From positions 1-64,000 of the forward strand of contig JBAIAA010000413.1 in assembly GCA_037893245.1 (NCBI GenBank): DNA of 64,000 bases. Reading direction: 5' to 3'. Position 1 is the first letter of the stretch. Each line of letters opens with the position of its first letter. The DNA is from Crossaster papposus (lineage: Eukaryota > Echinodermata > Asteroidea > Velatida > Solasteridae). Below the pieces are notes generated by a model that made no database searches, had not been told where the DNA came from, and saw only the letters and a program-made list of their open reading frames with translations. The position numbers and the translations under genes are program-made. This document shows, piece after piece, positions 1-8,422 of this stretch.

Positions 1-597
1 AACACACGCGTTTCAAATTCGCCATAGGTTTGTGCACACAATCCCCGCCCACAAATAAGGGCATGAAGGAAAGCATGCCCCAGGAAGGGGCTGGGTGTTA
101 GGAGATAGAGGGGGGCCTCCAGGAATGGCAAAATTAGCAATTTGACCCGGGGCATGCTTTGTTAGTATTTTATTTCGATTTTCTGAAAATGTTAACGTTA
201 ACACACGCGTTTCAAATTCGCCATAGGTTTGTGCACACAATCCCCGCCCACAAATAAGGGCATGAAGGAAAGCATGCCCCGGGAAGGGGCTGGGTGTTAG
301 GAGATAGAGGGGGGCCTCCAGGAATGGCACAATTAGCAATTTGACCCGGGGCATGCTTTGTTATTATTTTATTTCGATTTTCTGAAAATTTTAACGTTAA
401 CACACGCGTTTCAAATTCGCCATAGGTTTGTGCACACAATCCCCGCCCACAAATAAGGGCATGAAGGAAAGCATGCCCCGTGAAGGGGCTGGGTGTTAGG
501 AGATAGAGGGGGGCCTCCAGGAATGGCAAAATTAACAATTTGACCCGGGGCATGCTTTGTTAGTATTTTATTTCGATTTTCTGAACATTTTAACGTT
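1..597 (+). repeat. Three monomers, irregular left edge
   Basis: Monomers at 1, 200 and 399, with tails GTT, TTT and AACATTTT. The first has CCCCAGG in place of CCCCGGG, breaking the left inverted-repeat arm; the third has CCCCGTG. No gene and no non-satellite sequence. Confidence 0.9.
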
Positions 598-644
598 AAC
601 ACACGCGTTTCAAATTCGCCATAGGTTTGTGCACACAATCCCCG

Positions 645-688
645 CAAACAAATAAGGGCATGAAGGCCCACAAATAAGGGCATGAAGG
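645..688 (+). repeat. 22-bp internal tandem duplication, AA form
   Basis: Two adjacent 22-bp units (645-666 and 667-688) covering the segment that ends GGGCATGAAGG. The first unit starts CAAACAAAT, the second CCCACAAAT. This makes the monomer 221 bp and doubles the upstream half of the short GGGCATG hairpin. Confidence 0.95.
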
Positions 689-1264
689 AAAGCATGCCCC
701 GGGAAGGGGCTGGGTGTTAGGAGATAGAGGGGGGCCTCCAGGAATGGCAAAATTAGCAATTTGACCCGGGGCATGCTTTGTTAGTATTTTATTTCGATTT
801 TCTGAAAATTTTAACGTTAACACACGCGTTTCAAATTCGCCATAGGTTTGTGCACACAATCCCCGCCCACAAATAAGGGCATGAAGGAAAGCATGCCCCG
901 GGAAGGGGCTGGGTGTTAGGAGATAGAGGGGGGCCTCCAGGAATGGCACAATTAGCAATTTGACCCGGGGCATGCTTTGTTAGTATTTTATTTCGATTTT
1001 CTGAAAATGTTAACGTTAACACACGCGTTTCAAATTCGCCATAGGTTTGTGCACACAATCCCCGCCCACAAATAAGGGCATGAAGGAAAGCATGCCCCGG
1101 GAAGGGGCTGGGTGTTAGGAGATAGAGGGGGGCCTCCAGGAATGGCAAAATTAGCAATTTGACCCGGGGCATGCTTTGTTAGTATTTTATTTAGATTTTC
1201 TGAACATTTTAACGTTAACACACGCGTTTCAAAATTCGCCATAGGTTTGTGCACACAATCCCCG

Positions 1265-1308
1265 CAAACAAATAAGGGCATGAAGGCCCACAAATAAGGG
1301 CATGAAGG
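1265..1308 (+). repeat. 22-bp internal tandem duplication, AA form
   Basis: Same structure as at 645-688, including the AA substitution in the first unit, 620 bp further on. Shared by descent through the 3-mer duplication. Confidence 0.95.
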
Positions 1309-1836
1309 AAAGCATGCCCCGGGAAGGGGCTGGGTGTTAGGAGATAGAGGGGGGCCTCCAGGAATGGCAAAATTAGCAATTTGACCCGGGGCATGCTTTG
1401 TTAGTATTTTATTTCGATTTTCTGAAAATTTTAACGTTAACACACGCGTTTCAAATTCGCCATAGTTTTGTGCACACAATCCCCGCCCACAAATAAGGGC
1501 ATGAAGGAAAGCATGCCCCGGGAAGGGGCTGGGTGTTAGGAGATAGAGGGGGGCCTCCAGGAATGGCACAATTAGCAATTTGACCCGGGGCATGCTTTGT
1601 TAGTATTTTATTTCGATTTTCTGAAAATGTTAACGTTAACACACGCGTTTCAAATTCGCCATAGGTTTGTGCACACAATCCCCGCCCACAAATAAGGGCA
1701 TGAAGGAAAGCATGCCCCGGGAAGGGGCTGGGTGTTAGGAGATAGAGGGGGCCCTCCAGGAATGGCAAAATTAGCAATTTGACCCGGGGCATGCTTTGTT
1801 AGTATTTTATTTCGATTTTCTGAAAATTTTAACGTT

Positions 1837-3229
1837 AACACACGCGTTTCAAATTCGCCATAGGTTTGTGCACACAATCCCCGCCCACAAATAAGGGCAT
1901 GACGGAAAGCATGCCCCGGGAAGGGGCTGGGTGTTAGGAGATAGAGGGGGGCCTCCAGGAATGGCAAAATTAGCAATTTGACCCGGGGCATGCTTTGTTA
2001 GTATTTTATTTCGATTTTCTGAAAATTGTAACGTTAACACACGCGTTTCAAATTCGCCATAGGTTTGTGCACACAATCCCCGCCCACAAATAAGGGCATG
2101 AAGGAAAGCATGCCCCGGGAAGGGGCTGGGTGTTAGGAGATAGAGGGGGGCCTCCAGGAATGGCAAAATTAGCAATTTGACCCGGGGCATGCTTTGTTAG
2201 TATTTTATTTCGATTTTCTGAAAATTGTAACGTTAACACACGCGTTTCAAATTCGCCATAGGTTTGTGCACACAATCCCCGCCCACAAATAAGGGCATGA
2301 AGGAAAGCATGCCCCGGGAAGGGGCTGGGTGTTAGGAGATAGAGGGGGGCCTCCAGGAATGGCAAAATTAGCAATTTGACCCGGGGCATGCTTTGTTAGT
2401 ATTTTATTTCGATTTTCTGAAAATGTTAACGTTAACACACGCGTTTCAAATTCGCCATAGGTTTGTGCACACAATCCCCGCCCACAAATAAGGGCATGAA
2501 GGAAAGCATGCCCCGGGAAGGGGCTGGGTGTTAGGAGATAGAGGGGGGCCTCCAGGAATGGCAAAATTAGCAATTTGACCCGGGGCATGCTTTGTTAGTA
2601 TTTTATTTCGATTTTCTGAAAATTGTAACGTTAACACACGCGTTTCAAATTCGCCATAGGTTTGTGCACACAATCCCCGCCCACAAATAAGGGCATGAAG
2701 GAAAGCATGCCCCAGGAAGGGGCTGGGTGTTAGGAGATAGAGGGGGGCCTCCAGGAATGGCAAAATTAGCAATTTGACCCGGGGCATGCTTTGTTAGTAT
2801 TTTATTTCGATTTTCTGAAAATGTTAACGTTAACACACGCGTTTCAAATTCGCCATAGGTTTGTGCACACAATCCCCGCCCACAAATAAGGGCATGAAGG
2901 AAAGCATGCCCCGGGAAGGGGCAGGGTGTTAGGAGATAGAGGGGGGCCTCCAGGAATGGCACAATTAGCAATTTGACCCGGGGCATGCTTTGTTAGTATT
3001 TTATTTCGATTTTCTGAAAATTGTAACGTTAACACACGCGTTTCAAATTCGCCATAGGTTTGTGCACACAATCCCCGCCCACAAATAAGGGCAAGAAGGA
3101 AAGCATGCCCCGGGAAGGGGCTGGGTGTTAGGAGATAGAGGGGGGCCTCCAGGAAAGGCAAAATTAGCAATTTGACCCGGGGCATGCTTTGTTAGTATTT
3201 TATTTCGATTTTCTGAAAATTGTAACGTT
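1837..3229 (+). repeat. Seven monomers with GTT and TGT tails
   Basis: Tail order from 1837 is TGT, TGT, GTT, TGT, GTT, TGT, TGT, a loose dimer-like alternation rather than a clear HOR. Private variants include GGGCAGGG near 2921 and GCAAGAAGG near 3091. The GGGCAGGG variant reappears near 5330, 18107 and 18903. Confidence 0.8.
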
Positions 3230-5637
3230 AACACACGCGTTTCAAATTCGCCATAGGTTTGTGCACACAATCCCCGCCCACAAATAAGGGCATGAAGGAA
3301 AGCATGCCTCAGGAAGGGGCTGGGTGTTAGGAGATAGAGGGGGGCCTCCAGGAATGGCAAAATTAGCAATTTGACCCGGGGCATGCTTTGTTAGTATTTT
3401 ATTTCGATTTTCTGAAAATGTTAACGTTAACACACGCGTTTCAAATTCGCCATAGGTTTGTGCACACAATCCCCGCCCACAAATAAGGGCATGAAGGAAA
3501 GCATGCCCCGGGAAGGGGCTGGGTGTTAGGAGATAGAGGGGGGCCTCCAGGAATGGCACAATTAGCAATTTGACCCGGGGCATGCTTTGTTAGTATTTTA
3601 TTTCGATTTTCTGAAAATGTTAACGTTAACACACGCGTTTCAAATGCGCCATAGGTTTGTGCACACAATCCCCGCCCACAAATAAGGGCATGAAGGAAAG
3701 CATGCCCCGTGAAGGGGCTGGGTGTTAGGAGATAGAGGGGGGCCTCCAGGAATGGCACAATTAGCAATTTGACCCGGGGCATGCTTTGTTAGTATTTTAT
3801 TTCGATTTTCTGAAAATGTTAACGTTAACACACGCGTTTCAAATTCGCCATAGGTTTGTGCACACAATCCCCGCCCACAAATAAGGGCATAAAGGAAAGC
3901 ATGCCCCGGGAAAGGGCTGGGTGTTAGGAGATAGAGGGGGGCGTCCAGGAATGGCAAAATTAGCAATTTGACCCGGGGCATGCTTTGTTAGTATTTTATT
4001 TCGATTTTCTGAAAATGTTAACGTTAACACACGCGTTTCAAATTCGCCATAGGTTTGTGCACACAATCCCCGCCCACAAATAAGGGCATGAAGGCCCACA
4101 AATAAGGGCATGAAGGAAAGCATGCCCCGGGAAGGGGCTGGGTGTTAGGAGATAGAGGGGGGCCTCCAGGAATGGCAAAATTAGCAATTTGACCCGGGGC
4201 ATGCTTTGTTAGTATTTTATTTCGATTTTCTGAAAATGTTAACGTTAACACACGCGTTTCAAATGCGCCATAGGTTTGTGCACACAATCCCCGCCCACAA
4301 ATAAGGGCATGAAGGAAAGCATGCCCCGGGAAGGGGCTGGGTGTTAGGAGATAGAGGGGGGCCTCCAGGAATGGCACAATTAGCAATTTGACCCGGGGCA
4401 TGCTTTGTTAGTATTTTATTTCGATTTTCTGAAAATGTTAACGTTAACACACGCGTTTCAAATTCGCCATAGGTTTGTGCACACAATCCCGCCCACAAAT
4501 AAGGGCATGAAGAAAAGCATGCCCCGGGAAGGGGCTGGGTGTTAGGAGATAGAGGGGGGCCTCCAGGAATGGCAACATTAGCAATTTGACCCGGGGCATG
4601 CTTTGTTATTATTTTATTTCGATTTTCTGAAAATTTTAACGTTAACACACGCGTTTCAAATTCGCCATAGGTTTGTGCACACAATCCCCGCCCACAAATA
4701 AGGGCATGAAGGAAAGCATGCCCCGGGAAGGGGCTGGGTGTTAGGAGATAGAGGGGGGCCTCCAGGAATGGCAACATTAGCAATTTGACCCGGGGCATGC
4801 TTTGTTAGTATTTTATTTCGATTTTCTGAAAATTGTAACGTTAACACACGCGTTTCAAATTCGCCATAGGTTTGTGCACACAATCCCCGCCCACAAATAA
4901 GGGCATGAAGGAAAGCATGCCCCGGGAAGGGGCTGGGTGTTAGGAGATAGAGGGGACCTCCAGGAATGGCAAAATTAGCAATTTGACCCGGGGCATGCTT
5001 TGTTAGTATTTTATTTCGATTTTCTGAAAATTTTAACGTTAACACACGCGTTTCAAATTCGCCATAGGTTTGTGCACACAATCCCCGCCCACAAATAAGG
5101 GCATGAAGGAAAGCATGCCCCGGGAAGGGGCTGGGTGTTAGGAGATAGAGGGGGGCCTTCAGGAATGGCAAAATTAGCAATTTGACCCGGGGCATGCTTT
5201 GTTAGTATTTTATTTCGATCTTCTGAAAATGTTAACGTTAACACACGCGTTTCAAATTCGCCATAGGTTTGTGCACACAATCCCCGCCCACAAATAAGGG
5301 CATGAAGGAAAGCATGCCCCGGGAAGGGGCAGGGTGTTAGGAGATAGAGGGGGGCCTCCAGGAATGGCACAATTAGCAATTTGACCCGGGGCATGCTTTG
5401 TTAGTATTTTATTTCGATTTTCTGAAAATTGTAACGTTAACACACGCGTTTCAAATTCGCCATAGGTTTGTGCACACAATCCCCGCCCACAAATAAGGGC
5501 ATGAAGGAAAGCATGCCCCGGGAAGGGGCTGGGTGTTAGGAGACAGAGGGGGGCCTCCAGGAATGGCAAAATTAGCAATTTGACCCGGGGCATGCTTTGT
5601 TAGTATTTTATTTCGATTTTCTGAAAATGTTAACGTT
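3230..5637 (+). repeat. Segment re-used at 14.2-19.2 kb
   Basis: Monomers 3230-4643 match 14195-15608 at an offset of 10965 bp, and match 15808-17221 after a further 1613 bp. The pair 4644-5040 (with AGGGGACCTCC) matches 17222-17618 at 12578 bp. Monomers 5041-5637 match 17818-18414 and 18614-19210. Shared markers include the 22-bp duplication, AAATGCGCC, GCGTCCAGG, a one-base loss in AATCCCGCCC, CGATCTTCTG and GGGCAGGG. The copies are diverged by scattered substitutions, so this duplication is older than the tandem ones around 14-19 kb. Confidence 0.85.
4073..4116 (+). repeat. 22-bp internal tandem duplication, CC form
   Basis: Units 4073-4094 and 4095-4116 both start CCCACAAAT, unlike the AA form near the left end. 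It is the counterpart of the copies at 15038 and 16651. Confidence 0.95.
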
Positions 5638-5878
5638 AACACACGCGTTTCAAATTCGCCATAGGTTTGTGCACACAATCCCCGCCCACAAATAAGGGCA
5701 TGAAGGAAAGCATGCCCCGGGAAGGGGCTGGGTGTTAGGAGATAGAGGGGGGCCTCCAGGAATGGCAAAATTAGCAATTTGACCCGGGGCATGCTTTGTT
5801 AGTATTTTATTTCGATTTTCTGAAAATTTTAACGTTAACACACGCGTTTCAAATTCGCCATAGGTTTGTGCACACAAT

Positions 5879-5886
5879 CCCCGCCC
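5879..5886 (-). promoter_or_regulatory. Antisense GC box GGGCGGGG (reference copy)
   Basis: CCCCGCCC on the + strand reads GGGCGGGG on the - strand, the classic core of Sp1/KLF zinc-finger sites in animals. It is present once in most monomers; the CACCGCC subtype of the right domain changes it to GGGCGGTG. Sequence match only; no evidence of use. Confidence 0.25.
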
Positions 5887-5894
5887 ACAAATAA

Positions 5895-5916
5895 GGGCAT
5901 GAAGGAAAGCATGCCC
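5895..5916. repeat. Short 7-bp hairpin sharing the left arm of the long inverted repeat
   Basis: GGGCATG (5895-5901) pairs with CATGCCC (5910-5916) across an 8-nt purine loop. The CATGCCC half is also part of the 15-bp left arm, so the short and long hairpins are mutually exclusive. Seen in the sequence; whether it forms is inference. Confidence 0.75.
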
Positions 5917-5917
5917 C

Positions 5918-5951
5918 GGGAAGGGGCTGGGTGTTAGGAGATAGAGGGGGG
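5918..5951 (+). other. Long-loop G-quadruplex candidate (reference copy)
   Basis: Four G-runs on the + strand: GGG, then AA, GGGG, CT, GGG, a 14-nt loop, then GGGGGG. The first three runs have 2-nt loops; the last loop is longer than the usual 1-7 nt rule, so this is a non-canonical candidate. It sits in the loop of the 15-bp inverted repeat and recurs in nearly every monomer. The subtype with GAAGAGGCTGG (for example near 23275) loses the second run of three or more G. Confidence 0.5.
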
Positions 5952-5966
5952 CCTCCAGGAATGGCA

Positions 5967-5979
5967 AAATTAGCAATTT
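5967..5979. repeat. 5-bp hairpin AAATT-agc-AATTT
   Basis: A perfect 5-bp stem with a 3-nt loop at consensus 131-143, within the loop of the long inverted repeat. The base before it is an important subtype marker: CACAATT in the left domain, CAACATT in the right, CAAAATT as the common form. The two rarer forms disturb the stem. Confidence 0.6.
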
Positions 5980-6004
5980 GACCCGGGGCATGCTTTGTTA
6001 GTAT

Positions 6005-6010
6005 TTTATT
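6005..6010 (-). terminator. Antisense AATAAA hexamer (reference copy)
   Basis: TTTATT on the + strand gives the canonical poly(A) signal AATAAA on the - strand, once per monomer. If the - strand were transcribed, each unit would offer a possible processing site. Such a short AT-rich match can easily be chance. Confidence 0.2.
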
Positions 6011-6013
6011 TCG

Positions 6014-6038
6014 ATTTTCTGAAAATGTTAACGTTAAC
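6014..6038. repeat. Junction palindromes: ATTTTC-T-GAAAAT and GTTAACGTTAAC
   Basis: ATTTTC (6014-6019) and GAAAAT (6021-6026) are complementary around one T. Directly after them lies the perfect 12-bp palindrome GTTAACGTTAAC (6027-6038), which spans the monomer boundary and holds two HpaI sites. The first two bases of the palindrome are among the most variable positions of the monomer: tails GTT, TTT, TGT and ATT, plus forms altered just upstream (AACATTTT, AAACTTTT). Only the GTT form keeps the full palindrome. The tail type is the best single marker of monomer subtype. Confidence 0.85.
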
Positions 6039-7227
6039 ACACGCGTTTCAAATTCGCCATAGGTTTGTGCACACAATCCCCGCCCACAAATAAGGGCATG
6101 AAGGAAAGCATGCCCCGGGAAGGGGCTGGGTGTTAGGAGATAGAGGGGGGCCTCCAGGAATGGCAAAATTAGCAATTTGACCCGGGGCATGCTTTGTTAG
6201 TATTTTATTTCGATTTTCTGACAATTGTAACGTTAACACACGCGTTTCAAATTTGCCATAGGTGTGTGCACACAATCCCCGCCCACAAATAAGGGCATGA
6301 AGGAAAGCATGCCCCGGGAAGGGGCTGGGTGTTAGGAGATAGAGGGGGGCCTCCAGGAATGGCAAAATTAGCAATTTGACCCGGGGCATGCTTTGTTAGT
6401 ATTTTATTTCGATTTTCTGAAAATGTTAACGTTAACACACGCGTTTCAAATTCGCCATAGGTTTGTGCACACAATCCCCGCCCACAAATAAGGGCATGAA
6501 GGAAAGCATGCCCCGGGAAGGGGTTGGGTGTTAGGAGATATAGGGGGGCCTCCAGGAATGGCAAAATTAGCAATTTGACCCGGGGCATGCTTTGTTAGTA
6601 TTTTATTTCGATTTTCTGCAAATTTTAACGTTAACACACGCGTTTCAAATTCGCCATAGGTTTGTGCACACAATCCCGCCCACAAATAAGGGCATGAAGG
6701 AAAGCATGCCCCGGGAAGGGGCTGGGTGTTAGGAGATATAGGGGGGCCTCCAGGAATGGCAAAATTAGCAATTTGACCCGGGGCATGCTTTGTCAGTATT
6801 TTATTTCGATTTTCTGAAAATGTTAACGTTAACACACGCGTTTCAAATTCGCCATAGGTTTGTGCACACAATCCCCGCCCACAAATAAGGGCATTAAGGA
6901 AAGCATGCCCCGGGAAGGGGCTGGGTGTTAGGAGATAGAGGGGGGCCTCCAGGAATGGCAAAATTGGCAATTTGACCCGGGCATGCTTTGTTAGTATTTT
7001 ATTTCGATTTTCTGAAAATTTTAACGTTAACACACGCGTTTCAAATTCGCCATAGGTTTGTGCACACAATCCCCGCCCACAAATAAGGGCATGAAGGAAA
7101 GCATGCCCCGGAAAGGGGCTGGGTGTTAGGAGATAGAGGGGGGCCTCCAGGAAAGGCCAAATTAGCAATTTGACCCGGGGCATGCTTTGTTAGTATTTTA
7201 TTTCGATTTTCTGAAAATGTTAACGTT

Positions 7228-8422
7228 AACACACGCGTTTCAAATTCGCCATAGGTTTGTGCACACAATCCCCGCCCACAAATAAGGGCATGAAGGAAAG
7301 CATGCCCCGGGAAGGGGCTGGGTGTTAGGAGATAGAGGGGGGCCTCCAGGAATGGCACAATTAGCAATTTGACCCGGGGCATGCTTTGTTAGTATTTTAT
7401 TTCGATTTTCTGAAAATTTTAACGTTAACACACGCGTTTCAAATTCGCCATAGGTTTGTGCACACAATCCCCGCCCACAAATAAGGGCATGAAGGAAAGC
7501 ATGCCCCGTGAAGGGGCTGGGTGTTAGGAGATAGAGGGGGGCCTCCAGGAATGGCACAATTAGCAATTTGACCCGGGGCATGCTTTGTTAGTATTTTATT
7601 TCGATTTTCTGAAAATGTTAACGTTAACACACGCGTTTCAAATTCGCCATAGGTTTGTGCACACAATCCCCGCCCACAAATAAGGGCATGAAGGAAAGCA
7701 TGCCCCGGGAAGGGGCTGGGTGTTAGGAGATAGAGGGGGGCCTCCAGGAATGGCAAAATTAGCAATTTGACCCGGGGCATGCTTTGTTAGTATTTTATTT
7801 CGATTTTCTGAAAATTTTAACGTTAACACACGCGTTTCAAATTCGCCATAGGTTTGTGCACACAATCCCCGCCCACAAATAAGGGCATGACGGAAAGCAT
7901 GCCCCGGGAAGGGGCTGGGTGTTAGGAGATAGAGGGGGGCCTCCAGGAATGGCAAAATTAGCAATTTGACCCGGGGCATGCTTTGTTAGTATTTTATTTC
8001 GATTTTCTGAAAATTGTAACTTTAACACACGCGTTTCAAATTCGCCATAGGTTTGTGCACACAATCCCCAACCCACAAATAAGGGCATGACGGAAAGCAT
8101 GCCCCGGGAAGGGGCTGGGTGTTAGGAGATAGAGGGGGGCCTCCAGGAATGGCAAAATTAGCAATTTGACCCGGGGCATGCTTTGTTAGTATTTTATTTC
8201 GATTTTCTGAAAATTGTAACTTTAACACACGCGTTTCAAATTCGCCATAGGTTTGTGCACACAATCCCCGCCCACAAATAAGGGCATGAAGGAAAGCATG
8301 CCCCGTGAAGGGGCTGGGTGTTAGGAGATAGAGGGGGGCCTCCAGGAATGGCACAATTAGCAATTTGACCCGGGGCATGCTTTGTTAGTATTTTATTTCG
8401 ATTTTCTGAAAATGTTAACGTT
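7228..8422 (+). repeat. Six monomers introducing the GACGG subtype
   Basis: The GCATGACGG variant (near 7890 and 8090) and the CCCCGTGAAGG variant recur from here. The monomer starting about 8024 carries AATCCCCAACCC, a one-base gain near 8069. The junction form TGTAACTTTAAC near 8016 and 8217 damages the 12-bp palindrome. Confidence 0.8.

Larger units (their letters stand above)
598..1836 (+). repeat. Tandem 3-mer HOR (619 and 620 bp)
   Basis: Monomers at 598, 819 and 1018 are matched by those at 1217, 1439 and 1638. In each set the first monomer carries a 22-bp internal duplication with GCAAACAAAT in its first copy, and the second carries the CACAATT variant. The second set has an extra A (CAAAATTCGCC, near 1231), making its first monomer 222 bp. 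Confidence 0.85.
5906..5996. repeat. 15-bp perfect inverted repeat inside each monomer (reference copy)
   Basis: Left arm AAAGCATGCCCCGGG (5906-5920) and right arm CCCGGGGCATGCTTT (5982-5996) are exact reverse complements, separated by 61 nt. Each arm contains a SphI and a SmaI site. The arrangement is at consensus 70-84 and 146-160 and is present in most monomers, so roughly 300 potential cruciforms or, if transcribed, stem-loops occur in the window. Variant subtypes break one or both arms (AAATCATG or GCATACC on the left, CCCTGGG on the right) and I see no compensating change in the partner arm. Confidence 0.9.
5837..6035 (+). repeat. Reference monomer (matches the consensus I derived by eye)
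   Basis: This copy carries the majority base at every position I checked and serves as the coordinate frame (consensus 1 = 5837). It holds about 94 G/C in 199 bases and eight CpG sites: two in ACGCGT, and one each in TTCGCC, CCCCGCCC, the two CCCGGG blocks, TTCGAT and AACGTT. It has single MluI (5842-5847) and ApaLI (GTGCAC) sites and two SphI (GCATGC) sites, so MluI should release a 199-bp ladder. The MluI site is conserved in nearly all monomers; I saw it broken near 13804 (ACGTGT) and near 56429, 59215, 60609 and 62005 (ACGAGT). The GC-rich centre and AT-rich end alternate once per unit. Confidence 0.95.
5638..7227 (+). repeat. Eight monomers including the consensus copy and two short ones
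   Basis: Mostly consensus-like monomers. Two neighbouring units each lose one base: AATCCCGCCC near 6673 and GACCCGGGCATGC near 6981. The second deletion falls in the right arm of the inverted repeat. CpG-type changes are visible, for example TTTGCC near 6252. Confidence 0.85.

Noticed and set aside
5857..5873. CENP-B box in the TTCGCCATAGG stretch
   Set aside because: The TTCG and the following A fit the core pattern, but the required CGGG is TTTG here. The other TTCG (TTTCGATTTT) fits worse. I would not call a CENP-B box.
5842..5874. Z-DNA-forming blocks ACACACGCGT and TGTGCACACA
   Set aside because: Both are alternating purine-pyrimidine runs of only about 10 bp; too short to claim Z-DNA formation without supercoiling data.
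6014..6026. Heat-shock element in ATTTTCTGAAAAT
   Set aside because: Heat-shock elements need TTC and GAA separated by two bases; only one separates them here.
6027..6038. HNF1-like binding site in GTTAACGTTAAC
   Set aside because: HNF1 sites have the two GTTAA-type half-sites arranged around one central base, giving 13 bp. Here the palindrome is 12 bp with different spacing, and most subtypes break one half.
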